Shown one piece after another: positions 31,201 to 43,701 of a stretch of 64,000 bases of DNA. The notes under the pieces are model-generated. The model worked only from the letters and a program-made list of their open reading frames with translations. It did not search any database and was not told the DNA's origin. The position numbers were made by a program, and so were the translations under genes. The first letter of the stretch is position 1. Every line of letters begins with the position of its first letter. The stretch comes from Trichoplax sp. H2 (lineage: Eukaryota; Placozoa; Uniplacotomia; Trichoplacea): NCBI GenBank assembly GCA_003344405.1, contig NOWV01000012.1, positions 248,001 through 312,000 of the forward strand, read 5' to 3'.

Positions 31201-34200
31201 ATCTTGGTTTATTACATCCGTTTCTATGCTGGTCAGATCAACATTATGAATTTCAGTACTTCGATTTACTGATTTTGATACAACTCTTGCACCATGGTTT
31301 TCATCTCGCTTGATTGATTCTTTATCAGTATTACGATCTTGGCTTTCTTTCATTTTATCTTCTGCATCGAAATGAATACGTTAATGGTAATATAATCTGT
31401 GAGTTCAGTAAATCAAGCGCGAAATGTAAATTTAAATAAAGATCGTTGTCCTAATACACTAAAAGAATATACTACCATGATCTACAGCATCATGTATTAA
31501 CACGAAGTACGCTCGATAAAATTAGTATACTGATGGAAATAATTACCAGCAGATTCTACATTTAGAACATAATCTTCAGATAAAGGGACATAAACGGAGG
31601 TAGATGAAAGGAGTCCATCCTCATGTTGAACTCCAGCAGATCCTAAAGCTTTAGTACAGTTGATCAAGCAAATTACATTCTTGAAAGTATTGGATGATAT
31701 GAGCATAGTCACAAGACTTTGTACGCAAATTTGTATTACGGTATTCGAAATCTGGACAACTGAAAGTATTAATCGTATACTCTATAAAATGTTTTAAACA
31801 GCGTGAATAGCTTTCGAATTGTCTATTTTGTCATGACGGCCATACAAACAGGTAAATACAGGTTCACACGAATAAATACGGTAGATGGCGTACAAGTATT
31901 TAAGTAAAGTACGAATTTAGCTAGCTTGTATGTACAGTATGTATGTAGCGAATCAGATTATACTATGATCATAGTGACATATTCATATTCTTACAAGACG
32001 AATCATTCGTTACCACGGAAGAATTACCAGGGTAGATTGGTTTCGTTTTAGCGTTTACACTCTTTGGTCTTTTACAACTAAACGTTGGGATAAATGTATA
32101 AATTATGCAGAGTACATTTATGTATAGCACTGGGTAAAAAGTATTTGCTTAGCTTAAAAATTTCAAGAGATTCAATCAACGCATACCTAGCATCGTTTTC
32201 TCTGCTCTCTGCTACATTGATCTCATCACGCATACGTATAGAATCTAAAAATAAGGTAATTTATAAGTTCTACCGCCAAAGTAAAATATTAAAATATCTA
32301 AATCAAACGAGAATCTAAAATTGAAAGAATATATAATGCTCAGCAACATAACTGTAAAATAAAAGTATTACCAGTACTGGATAAAATAGATTGATTAACG
32401 GATGTATCCGTTGTATCAAACTGAGCAAGCTGTAATCCCAAATAAGCAATTAATCTTTGATGCAGGTGCTGAAGCTGCTCTTGTCGTTGCAGTAATTCTT
32501 TTTGATGCGACAGCTGTTGCTTTAGGAGTTGATTATGAAAAAATTGAAGCTGATTTTTCCATTGCGGTTGTGATTTTTGAGAGGAAACACTACTCCTTAT
32601 ATGTTGCCATAACTGTTGTTGATCTGCTAATTGTTGCTCGTATAATTTCTTTAGTTGTATTCTTTGTTGCTCAATTAATATTTGATGCCTTCCTTGTAGC
32701 TCCTGCAACTGCTGGTTACTACTAATACTACTTATTGTATCATTTGGCGTAAAGTTTGGTGTAGTAGTAGAATCTGATGGAACTAACGGACTACTACTTC
32801 TACTATCTTTGTCATGGTCTTCATTAATCTGTAGATGAAAACCAAGATTTTCAGTTCTAGCAGCAATATTTTGTACTTTGAAATTAAGCCATCATCACCT
32901 GTGACTTGTTGGCGGCATATTTAGAATATATCCAACGTAAGTACTGAACCAATTCGGACTTTTGACATAAAAGAATTTCTCTTCGTTCTCCTTCCATAAA
33001 TTGCGCTAACATCCTATTGAAATTTAAGCGATATTACCTAACCTTAGGTAAAGACTTTTAAATCTTGAAAGAGAAATCAGTAGATAGTCGTATGATTTAC
33101 TTGTCTTCCTCAGTGACTACTTCATCATCCAGATATTCTATATTGTCAAAAAAACTAATTGCAAAGGCTCTATAGATTGAGTAGCTAATTAAATTAAAAC
33201 AAGCAGTTCGGTTAAGTAAAATAAGGTTATATTTCGTGTCATGAAATGCCAATGTTGCGCTAGATTTTGTTGTATGAAAGGATACAGCTGCTTATCTTTA
33301 GTTAACATAAATGGGTTGTTATTGATATACAGTTGTTGTAAACCTGGTAAGTGGTATAGGTATGCTATCTATAGTGTAAATGAGTCAAAATGAAAAAATA
33401 ATCAAATCAGTTAAGAATAATTATCGCGGACATAATTATTGCAATTAACTTTTTAATACCTCTCTAAGATCACTAATATAATTGTCATTAATAGCAAAAG
33501 CTTGCAGTTGCGGTGGTAGATGTATTGAAACTCTAATAATAAAAGGCAATTATAATACGATATTAAATACTTCTTAAAAGTTGAATCTTCCACTGGGATA
33601 ATTTTATGGCATGCTGTCTTGTGATAACCAATTATAACAGTATACCAAAGGTGTAATAACGGATGTTTTAGATGTTATTAACCTAAAACTATTTAAGGAT
33701 ATTAAAATTACATGAACTCACTTAGAAAGTGAGGATATTCTATTTCCTTGCAAGAAAAGAACCTAATTCCGATAAACAATGTATTGAACAAGTTTAGTAA
33801 TTTTATACTGGAAAGATGGCATGAATAAGTTGATATCGTGTTTTATGATTCAATTCCGAGAAATTAGGTGTCAATTTTTATTAGTCCATACTGATGATAA
33901 TGTACTCTAACGGTCACTAATTAATAGGATAATCTATGTTATCGATACCTTTAGAAACTCTAACTTCGATAAATTCGGCAGTTCTTCAATGCTATATTGG
34001 ATATAAGACAGATAATTTTGTTAAAATGGAGAATTTATGATGGTAGGATTACTGTACTTTAAAATGCACATGTTACAATAAATACTTACTCATTTTGAGA
34101 TAAATCAATATAACGTAGATTCTTATTCAGGAACAGATTATTTACATTCTAGGCAGGGATATAATGATGCAAAAACATTTAGTTAATTTCATGTAAAACA

Positions 34201-35683
34201 GTTAATTGTAAGTGCACAATGTTAGTCAACATGGAATGTTGACTTATGTATAAATCATCAAGCTACCGTGGATTATAATTTCATATGAATTAAGACTGAG
34301 GTTCCGCATGCAATTGTTTAGCTATTTCTATAATTTTCACGGTTTAATACGCTAGCAAGCTAGCATAGTAAACTGCACTGCTTGTAATAATTAAAGTGGG
34401 CATTGCGAAGTGGCTATATACTATAGTTCCTAAACCATGCTGTTGCACTCAAATGATACTATTTGTAGATAATCAGAAGGAAAAACTATAAATTGATGTC
34501 TTGCAGTTTCTACGTAATCAGATCATACTGAACGGCTTGCTTGTACTAAATACCACACTACAATTTCATCAAGCTTATAGCCAATACTGTAGTGGTAAAG
34601 ATTATAGCAATAACAAATGTTGTGCTAATTTAATTTTGTAAAGTTATATAATCCCATGTTAATTCAGGGCGGATAGGGATATTGCAACTTTTAGCTGGAA
34701 TATTGTACACTGGAGCTAAATTATTCTCTACTGACAGGAGTGTAGTGCTGTACAGTACATTAACTTCTATCACAAATACAGGCAGTGCACCCTATCAACT
34801 GTATCTGTATCTGAAAGGCACGGATTAATTATAAATTGTCATAATTAAATAATTATTCCTTAAAGTAGCGTAGACTATAAGAGAAGCACCTAAACTATTT
34901 TACTGCATGCAACAGTAGCAACAGAAATAACATGAAAAGTTGATACCATTACGATAGCAATTTAAAATACTCGTATAGACTACTGTATACAACTGAAATT
35001 TTTAATAATTGCATGAACAAATTTTACATCCACTCAGATTCTACTAAATCGATATAGTCCATACTAAGTAAGGATAATTAATAATTTACCGTTAAATTAT
35101 TATTGGATAGGTTCAAATATTCCAATTCAGTTAAGCCTTCCAGACCTATAGAAGTAAGTAGAAGAGAATATTAATTTTAGCTGTACTGTAGTCAGTTTAT
35201 CAAGACTAAGGAAATTTATTGGTGTATGTTATGGAAGTTTTTAAACTTACCGTTAATTCGAAAGATGCTGTTGTTATGTAAATCTAGATAGCGTAATTGA
35301 ACGTGCAATTCTATCCCGGATAATTTAACTAATCGATTTGAAGCTACAGACAATTTTCTCAGATTGATGATAGGATGTAAACTCTCTAGCGTAGACAACT
35401 GGTTGTTGTCGAGCTTCAAAGTATCAATACTGATTTCATTTTCAATATGAAGGTGCATCCATCCTTGAGCTAAAAAAGCCATTATTAATATATTAATTCA
35501 TTCATTATTCATTGCAGTTTCAACTGTCAATGACATAGTACAGTGCTAGGATATGGTGTAACTTATTGCCTATAAATGTAAAAGTTATCCCAAAATCATA
35601 CAAGATAAATCGGCCACGTTTTCCTCATTATCGTCCATATCGTCAAGACCGTCGAAGAGTTCAGCTCGCAGTACCTCCGCCAT
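28229..35683 (-). CDS. CEP97: CEP97-like centrosomal protein (LRR, IQ, coiled coil)
   Basis: Exons in transcript order: 35683-35602, 35469-35251, 35145-35090, 34148-34090, 33991-33949, 33762-33722, 33532-33460, 33368-33307, 33169-33101, 33013-32937, 32875-32372, 32244-32187, 32068-32028, 31648-31547, 31361-30899, 30787-30695, 30592-30517, 29911-29827, last exon about 29055-28229. The product is about 1000 residues. The start MAEVLRAELFDGLDD leads into LRRs (SIDTLKLDNNQL, LRKLSVASNRLVKL, LEYLNLSNNNLT, LQAFAINDNYISDLRE) that follow vertebrate CEP97 repeat by repeat. A Gln-rich coiled coil follows (exon 32875-32372), then an IQ region (HAATVIQAKIKGFTQRKR, KSAIKIQSYW), coiled coil and an acidic tail. 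CEP97 works with CP110 to cap centrioles and restrain ciliation. Two weak points: the donors at 33307 and 32937 are chosen by phase only, and the exon joining 29827 to the last exon is missing because their phases do not match. Confidence 0.75.
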
Positions 35684-36053
35684 CTTCCCAATGTTGTTGT
35701 TGTTGTTCGTAATTTCGAGTTCAATCTTATGATTTCACCTTGGATCTATTTTTCAAATGGAGAAAATGGACACTTTTAATGGCTAAAATGCTGAGTAAGG
35801 GCTTAAAATCGAGGTGAATTCGAGTTTATAGGCCGCTAAAACTAAGAAATTGAACGGATAAAATCAGCGAACAGAGAGCAGATTGTCCAAATATTATAGC
35901 GCTCGCTGTGACTGATATAAAACAGGACAGCTGAGATGACTTCACCTCTGACTTCTCTCGAGCAGGTTGACGCTTTGACAGTGACATGTCAGTCAAGTAG
36001 TATGACGCTCTTGCCGGTGTCAGCGTGCATGCCAATCCACTGAGTCAAGAGGG

Positions 36054-36234
36054 TGAACTGTACAGTGTACAGTTCAGCGACCTCTGACTTTGTGGCGCGA
36101 CAGTGGATTATTTGAAGTTTTTACCGTGTACAGTACCAACACTACAGTGCGCTCATTGTACAGTACTGTACTGTACGGTACAGTGTACAGTACAGTACTG
36201 TACACCGTACACTACAGCCAGATTAAATTGGCTA
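36054..36234. repeat. GTAC-rich palindromic tract 1
   Basis: The tract opens with a 23-base palindrome around a single central G at 36065 (arms 36054-36064 and 36066-36076). After a gap it continues as overlapping GTACAGTAC/TACTGTAC words to about 36230. Short open frames on both strands here are by-products of the repeat, whose codons read as repeated Tyr-Cys-Thr-Val. Confidence 0.85.
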
Positions 36235-36540
36235 GAACAACAGAAAAATAAAATAGTGTGCGCAAAATTTATGCCTAAATTGAGTAAAATTATTATAAGA
36301 GTGTGGCTTCATAACTCCAATTTCATCATCATAATCATGTTCTACAGTTATCCTACTGGTACATCTCAATAGAATTATTAGCAAATCATAACTTTAGTTG
36401 TTCACCCCGATTTTGCCCGTGGAAATTTATCTCGCTGCACAGTGTGCTGAAAGAATGGCTTCTTTCAGTCAAAAGCATACTATGTCTCTATCCATTACCA
36501 ATTTCTATACAGTACTATCACAGCTTTAGCGAAAACACAC

Positions 36541-36757
36541 GTATGTATAGTACAGTACAGTACAGTACAGTAACGTACAGTACTGTACTGTACATACAGT
36601 ACAGTACTGTACACTGTACAGTACGTGAGTGACATGACTGCATGCACTACAGTACAGTACAGTACTGAATACAGTATATTGTACTGTACACTGTACTGCA
36701 CAGTGTACAGTACAGTACAGAACAGTACAGTACTGTACAGTACTGTACAGTACAGTC
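36541..36757. repeat. GTAC-rich palindromic tract 2
   Basis: Nearly continuous TACAGTACAGTACTGTAC-type sequence upstream of CDC40. The words are self-complementary, so the same cryptic Tyr/Cys/Thr/Val frames are open on both strands. The right part overlaps the first copy of the duplicated cassette. Confidence 0.85.
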
Positions 36758-37037
36758 ACTCCATATTAGCCATATTGTACTGTAGTGTAGCCCCTTTACG
36801 GTACACTGTACACTCCGGTATACACTCAGTTCCTGCTAGCCGCTGGCCGCCTCTGCAACGCACTACAGTACTGAATACAGTATATTGTACTGTACACTGT
36901 ACTGCACAGTGTACAGTACAGTACAGTACAGTCACTCCATATTAGCCATATTGTACTGTAGTGTAGCCCCTTTACGGTACACTGTACACTCCGGTATACA
37001 CTTAGTTCCTGCTAGCCGCTGGCCGCCTCTGCAACGC
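36644..37037. repeat. Tandem duplication of CDC40 upstream cassette
   Basis: Copy 1 is about 36644-36861 and copy 2 about 36860-37037. The right-hand 105 bases (36757-36861 and 36933-37037) match at a constant offset of 176 with one visible difference (CACTCAGTTC versus CACTTAGTTC). The left parts differ only by about 40 bases of GTAC-word length. Each copy contains CCATATTAGCCATATT (36761-36776, 36937-36952), two YY1-like CCATATT words. Copy 2 ends nine bases before the CDC40 ATG, so the duplication probably doubles the core promoter and 5' UTR. Confidence 0.85.
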
Positions 37038-37045
37038 CGCCGAAA

Positions 37046-40000
37046 ATGGATGATATTGTGAATGCTTATGATAGCAGTAGCGACAGTAGTCATGATGGAG
37101 AAAGCTCAATAACCACGAGCAATGTCGACTTTCAAACTCTTAAAGAAAAATTCAATTTAAATAGTACGCCACAAATTTTAATTAAGGTATGTCATGGAGA
37201 TCTTGGATAGAGTTTTGACCATGTGTAGTATGCAATAAGAAGAGGTTATCACGTAAAACAGAGTTGATATTGGATCAACTCAATGATGATAGATAAAAAT
37301 TGGAGCTAATCCAATGGTCATCTCATTGGAACTGGAGTCTAACCTCGACATAACCAGCTATTGATTACCTCATGCAATAACTAATATTCCTTTTATTTGT
37401 ATAATAGGAAAGTGTAAATATTAGTCGAAAGATCGATAGCCACGCAAAAGAAGTCAGCTATAATCCTAAATATGAGGAACTGTTTCAACCGGAGGTAAAT
37501 AAGTAGAAAAATCGTAATGGAATAATGTGTATTTGCGCATGTAACAGCACTGCTAACCCATGCTGGATAGTTAGCTAGATATACTTATTACTTACTACAG
37601 TATAGATGATCAATTGCGTGCATATGTAACAATGTATGAACGACACAGCGTCGTCAAGTAGTATTCAAAGGAGCTATTCTTTTGCACTATACATTTACAT
37701 ATTGTCAAACTGACCTAAAAAAAATACGCTTGACATACTCTATTTCTAACCTTTGCATTGGAGTCTGACATGGCCTGCTTGCACTTTTTTATTCATTACA
37801 TTACATGTATGACTAACAATACATAGTCTACAAAGTTATTTCCTAGTATATTTAACTACACACTGTAAATGAGTTTGATGTAAGAACATTTTGAAAATAT
37901 TACAGTACTGTAATTCTATAGCAAAGTTGCTTTGTGGTATACACAATAAAGGAATTTAATATGAGGGTTATTACAAATGATAAATCCATGTGCACTGTAA
38001 GCATTGCCAGCATTCTACTGTAATGTTCTATCTATCAATTCTTAAACCAATACTTAATTGTATATGAAACCGCATCGATGAGCTTAGGTTGGACCTCTAA
38101 ATCCTTTCAAAACCAAGCAGCAAGCGGCACCAAAAAATACACTCTCAGGTGTGAACTTCAAGATAATTCTTCTATAAAGTGACCAAGTAACTCTTTATAC
38201 AACACATTTTAGTTTAATGTATGTAAATTTTACTACCTTTTAGGCTATGTAGAAGATAGTCATTTCAATGATTTCCAGTTTGAAAATCAAAGAAGGACAT
38301 TTTCTACCCACGGTAATAAATATACCCTAAACCAGTTATTTTTTATTACTAATAGTGAAATTTACTATTATTATAGGTGAATGGTTAACTGTCCTAATCT
38401 ATTGCTTATTTATTATTTACATTAAATGCAGGTTACGCGTTAGACCCTTCTGTTGGTAATAGCAATTCTTCTGGAAATAAGTTCGTACTATCTGCAATAA
38501 TGATTGAATTAATTCAAGCAATCTCAAAGGTCTTTACTTATGTGCTCTTTGAATTACATTAACTTATCTACGATCCTTAATTAGCATTATCGGCGATATC
38601 GATATGGCCAGTCAATTAGACGGTAATGAAAGTTTAATTCATGTATTTTTTCAAATTGGATTCTCTTCCATTTTTAATTTAAAGATTAAACTCGATATGA
38701 ACTGAAAGTTTAATCAATCTTTAATGTGTAGGAAGGACAGTTTTTGAATCTGGTAAGAGATTCGGAATTGAGAAAAGAAAGCGTGGCGAACGAGGAGATC
38801 CATCGGATATTGATTGTTATAAAGGTCTGAATCTTAGCTGATAAACCACTATACGCACTGTTATGCCATTGTAAATACTGTACTTTACTAATATTGTAAG
38901 AGTACGAATCTATAGGATGCTTTTTTAGTTAGATTACGTAACTTTGTATACATACTATAGGTCCTTGGGCAGGCTATGTTGATGAGAATAAAATTGCAAA
39001 ACCTACAGAGGTGAGTTATGCTGCTTTATCTTAAGAAATTGGTTGTCACAATGCGATGGCGTAAACGTTAAGGAAAATTTGCGTACATCTTTTGAATCAA
39101 TGTAGGAAGAGCAGGCTGTACTTGATGATTGGAAAACAGTAACAAGCAAGAAAAAGAAGGAAGAGACTGTTGTCGATGAAAGAAGCACACTTCACAGTAC
39201 GGCATCTATATATGTATTGCCTTTGATAACGAATCCAAGAAATTAGGATGCTTTACTATAATGTAATCGGGTTAATACTAATAGCTGACTTTGCTCCCGC
39301 AGTAAAAGATGCATTGGATTATCAAGGGCGATCTTTCCTGCATCCTCCTCAAGATATGGGAGTTAGACTCAACTCCGAAGAACCACCGGAAAAATGCTTT
39401 TTACCGAAGAAGCATATTCATACTTGGTAATATACACGTATATACTTAGAATAATGTATCTCTTTAAAAGGTCCGGTAAATAAGTATTTGTTACACGCTG
39501 ATTAGTCTAACACGCGTACTCCTTCTTATCAATGGCGCAGGACTGGTCATACAAAAGGCGTATCTGCTATTCGTTTATTCCCACTTTCAGGTCATCTGCT
39601 TCTGTCCTGTAGTATGGACAGTAAAATTAAGGTCTGTTATGCTTTTGGGATAGATATTGTATGATAGTAAAAGATAATGAAAAATTTATTATTAATAATA
39701 GCTATGGGAAGTATACGGCAATCGAAGATGCATTCGTACTTACCTAGGTATACTTCGAAAGAATAGATTTTACAATGTATAAAATATTTTCATTTATAAA
39801 AATTTTTATTTAAAACCGCTTTCAATTTATGCCTTCGTAGGACATGACAAAGCTGTTAGGGATATCTGCTTTAATAATGATGGCACTGAATTTTTAAGTG
39901 CAGCCTATGATCGTTATATAAAGCTATGGGATACAGAAACTGGTAGGCTGCTCTATATTATTGTTGTTAACTAGCTTGATATTCGATCACGTTATATTTC

Positions 40001-41300
40001 GTACATACTATTTTAGGTCAATGTAAAGGTAAATTTACTAACAAAAGGATTCCTTACTGTGTCAAATTTAATCCGGAAGAGGTAATGCATATCGAAGTGT
40101 TTCTTAAAACAATTGCAATCACGATTTTGAAATGGCTGTCCATCATTCTATGTAGGATAAACAACATTTATTCGTAGCTGGATTAGCAGATAAAAAAATT
40201 GTTACGGTATGTATTGGATCTTTCGATGTAGCTTAACTCTTGTATTATTTCGAGCAAGCATTGCCTTCTAGCTTGACGTCGGCTTACATTTTATATAGTG
40301 GGATATGAGAGCTAATGAAATTGTGCAAGAATATGATAGGTAATCTAACATCTTGTTATCTTACACTGGCTATTGATTTATAAATCTGAGACAATTTAAA
40401 TTTATCAATCAACTTTAGGCATCTTGGTGCTGTTAACACCGTAACATTTATAGATGACAATAGACGATTTGTGAGTACTTCAGACGACAAGAGTTTACGT
40501 GTCTGGGAATGGTATGTATCACTTTAAATACATTCTTGTCATCGTCATCGATGCTGCAGTACATTATTACTGAGCGCTTTCCTTCCATAACAGGGATATT
40601 CCAGTAGATTCGAAATATATTGCTGATCCTTCCATGCATTCTGTACCAGCTGTAACTCTTTCACCTAATCGTATGTAGACCTAATTTTATTTTATTAAGT
40701 GAAATTAGTTGTTAAAGTCATAATTCTAGCATAGATTTTATTTTATTTTAAAGTTAAGATTTTTAACTATTCGTTTCGCACCAGAAAAATGGCTAGCTTG
40801 CCAATCTATGGATAATCAGATACTGATATATAACGCGCTAAGTAAGATGAGAATGAACCGAAAGAAAGTATTTAAAGGTCACATGGTTGCTGGATATGCA
40901 TGCCAAGTTAATTTTTCACCAGATGGAAGGTAAGCTACAATAGAATACCTACTCATATATAGTATGCACCTAAGTTACGAATTGGTAATTCATAGATAGT
41001 CACAATTGAACGCGTATTGCTAACATATTTTTCTTATTTTGTTTCTAGTTACGTGATATCTGGAGACGCAGACGGCAAGTTATTCATTTGGGATTGGAAA
41101 TCAACGAAAGTATATAGGTTAGATTCACATAAAGTACTGTGATTTTAATTTATTATTTCTCAAAATAATAATTATCAATTTTTTATACTAGTAAATTTAA
41201 GGCTCATGATCAAGTATGTATCGGATGCTGTTGGCTACCTCATGAAACATCGAAAGTGATTACATGTGGTTGGGATGGATTAATAAAGTTATGGGATTAG
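37046..41300 (+). CDS. CDC40: Pre-mRNA splicing factor CDC40/PRP17 (WD40)
   Basis: Exons: 37046-37186, 37408-37494, 38088-38148, 38244-38312, 38432-38455, 38732-38824, 38961-39010, 39106-39196, 39303-39426, 39541-39631, 39702-39747, 39841-39942, 40017-40081, 40156-40206, 40299-40339, 40419-40511, 40594-40670, 40788-40929, 41049-41117, 41192-41300. All phases join, giving 541 residues (human about 579). The N-terminal part has the family signatures [27 protein letters not shown] and [18 protein letters not shown]40 repeats run from about residue 247 to the end ([72 protein letters not shown]). PRP17 joins the spliceosome for the second catalytic step. The 24-base exon 38432-38455 could extend a little further downstream. 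Confidence 0.95.
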
Positions 41301-43236
41301 GTCATCGTTTTAAATTTATTTTATATTGTATGATTAATTAACGTACACCGAATCTTCGGATAATTTATCTTTTACCTGATATTAAAGCTTTATACTATAG
41401 ATATTAATTCTACAGTTTAGAATTTAGTCGACAGTTTTCATACAGGACCGCTGAAAACATATGAACATTGTTATAAAATTCAAATTTTCAACAATTTGTT
41501 GCGTATTATTCTTTGAAATTGTTATAACAATTCCTTCCATTACGATATGAAACGAAATTAATACCATAAGTTTATGGTTATCATGGATTATTGCAGTTTT
41601 GTAAACTAGTTATAATGATAAGCATAATGCATGGTTGCATATCTTATAAATCTGATATCGACCGTATTGGATGGTGATTATTGTTAACTAGTCACCTGTC
41701 CTTTTAAAGTTTGGACAGATCATCTACGATCGATGTTAAAAGAATTACTAACTCAACATAGTCGATCATCTGAACACCTACGTAATGCATAAATTTAATG
41801 GATCTTGATATGATACAGCATAGAAAGTCAGTAAAAATGGTATGGGGTGCAGTCATGATGTGGTATCGTTATTCATTGGTATTAATTTGCTTGTAAATCT
41901 TCTAAAAGATATAGGTGATTAAAAACGAATATAAAATTTCATGACGTTCTATAATGTACGTATATAGTATGGTAAACCGCCTTCTGTTGCTATGCATGAA
42001 TTTTGCAGTTTGCGAATGTATATTATATCTGTCATGGTTAGAAGATTGAAATTCTAATGTCTTGAGAATACGCATAGTGCAGTTACGGTTTCGTGAGCAC
42101 GTTACATTTTATGAAATGCTACAGAAGTAAACAAGGTTTACTAGAGAAGTTAAATATATGATTGCGTTATTGTTTAATGTATTACATAGTTTACTTTCAA
42201 TCCGGCATTTTACAAGTTATAGTCTAGTGCACTGTAGGTAGCTTTGAGGTGAATTGCATCATTATAATCTTCAAACTGGTACACAAGAACTACCAGATAC
42301 AGAACACTTTGATAGGAATAATTTTTAAACATGTAAAAGTTACACTCTGATGAGGTGTTAAAGAAAGTTAGCATGCATCCGTTACAGCTCTTTATATCCT
42401 AAGAAGCATTCTTAATTTAGCTACCCTATGTAAATGGTGATTGGCTTGGCATTTATTTTGAGGTGATGTACAGTACAACAGCTACCGTACAATAAAAAGG
42501 CCATAAACATGTATCAACATTGGCCGGCTGAGTTGAATATGCAATCATACAGGATTCGATAGAAGTATAAACGTTTATATCTTGCAATAATAAGGAAATA
42601 CGATACTGACGCAACAATGACTAGTAGAAAACTTCAGCAAACAGCTAGCTGTACAAAAAATTTTAATCATATGCGTACTTCAATAAACGATTGCCACATA
42701 CTAGTGCCAAGTATCTATTCTTTGTAACTGTGATACTAGCAGACAAATAATATTGAACAAAAGATGGACCATTAGTAAGGACTACGAGGAAATAGTTAAA
42801 GGAATATCGACTATACCAATTTTTGAATGAGAAAAGTACAGGATGGCAAACTCAACAACCGTACTATAAAAACAATCTCAAAAAGCACTAAGTTTCTCCA
42901 TGAACGAAATTAAGAGATAAATTAATTGACCAGATACTTTTTAACGTTAGGCTAACATTTGGGGTATGGTAGGATCTTCAGTAATTAACATTGTTCCGTC
43001 AATGTGATGGCCAAACGCTTACGATCACAGAAGTTAACTGATCATGAATACTATGGACAGTAACAACCGGAATAAGGCATGATACAAAATGATTTCAAAG
43101 TTATCAATAACAGTCGAATGATGTCAGATAAAGAAACTTTACAGCCTGTCATTCTTATTTTAAAAATTATTAATCTAGTGTCTGGTCGAATTACATCATC
43201 GACATCTTTCTAAAGACGAGATATAATTATAAAGCT
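41301..43236. other. Tail-to-tail gap between CDC40 and SAP18
   Basis: About 1.9 kb without a recognisable gene, RNA or repeat. It should contain both 3' UTRs and polyadenylation sites. The short frames present show no family similarity. Confidence 0.5.
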
Positions 43237-43701
43237 TTAGTATGGTCGACTTCGTCTCATACGCGGTGGTACTAATGCGATGTCTAAATAATCACCAATT
43301 TGAAATTGGTCACCAAGAGTGATTTGGTCTCCTTCGCTTTTTTGGCCAGAGATAGTTTTACCGATATCTCTTAATCTATAACCACCACGCTTATCTGGAT
43401 AGACAATACCAAATTCAAAGAACGTGCCTCTACGTCTTGAATCGCTATTAACCTCCTTAATCAAACCCATCAGTTCTTTTAAAGTAGCATCTTTCCACGT
43501 GTAAATTTGTAATTCGTTCATTGGAACTCTACCTCTAGAATATTCTTCCATTCTATAATGCCTTCCAACGTTATAAAATACTCTTAAGAGAAAGGGACAA
43601 ATTTTTTTCCTATCTACAGGTACAATTTTCTCTTGATCTTTATCTTTTCCAGACTCAGGTTCATAACGCCTTTGCTCGCCAGCATCACGTTTGTCGGCCA
43701 T
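43237..43701 (-). CDS. SAP18: SAP18, Sin3/ASAP-complex 18-kDa subunit
   Basis: A single-exon frame gives 154 residues from MADKRDAGEQRR, with stop TAA at 43237-43239. Diagnostic stretches are CPFLLRVFYNVGRHYRMEEY, SRGRVPMNELQIYTWKDATL, RRRGTFFEFGIVYPDKRGGY and FQIGDYLDIALVPP. These match the ubiquitin-like SAP18 fold along its whole length. The frame stays open upstream to another ATG at 43776, but the extra 25 residues are not family-like, so I prefer 43701. SAP18 sits in the ASAP/PSAP complexes with RNPS1 and ACIN1/pinin, linking the exon-junction complex to splicing and to the Sin3 deacetylase. It is intronless, unlike every other gene here. Confidence 0.95.
   Translation of the reverse strand: MADKRDAGEQRRYEPESGKDKDQEKIVPVDRKKICPFLLRVFYNVGRHYRMEEYSRGRVPMNELQIYTWKDATLKELMGLIKEVNSDSRRRGTFFEFGIVYPDKRGGYRLRDIGKTISGQKSEGDQITLGDQFQIGDYLDIALVPPRMRRSRPY

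Larger units (their letters stand above)
35684..37045. promoter_or_regulatory. Divergent promoter between CEP97-like gene and CDC40
   Basis: The two genes start 1.36 kb apart, head to head. Next to CEP97 is a more GC-balanced stretch with a (GTT)n run near 35693-35708 and a YY1-like GCCATCTT overlapping the start codon. The CDC40 side is filled with GTAC-centred palindromic words from 36054 on and carries a duplicated cassette ending 9 bases before the CDC40 ATG. Regulatory function is inferred from position. Confidence 0.6.

Noticed and set aside
33193-33306. Extension of CEP97 exon 8 through LTKDKQLYPFIQQN
   Set aside because: It reads like plausible LRR-cap sequence, but it lacks a canonical donor in the phase needed by exon 33169-33101 and runs into a stop. 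The GT at 33306-33305 on the minus strand fits the phase. This is a tentative rejection needing cDNA.
36103-36945. Several overlapping open frames on both strands rich in Tyr, Cys, Thr and Val
   Set aside because: They are translations of GTAC-word repeats, open on both strands because the words are self-complementary. There is no codon structure, splice context or similarity. The same applies to frames at 43822-44053, 50055-50291, 50658-51172 and 55494-55802.
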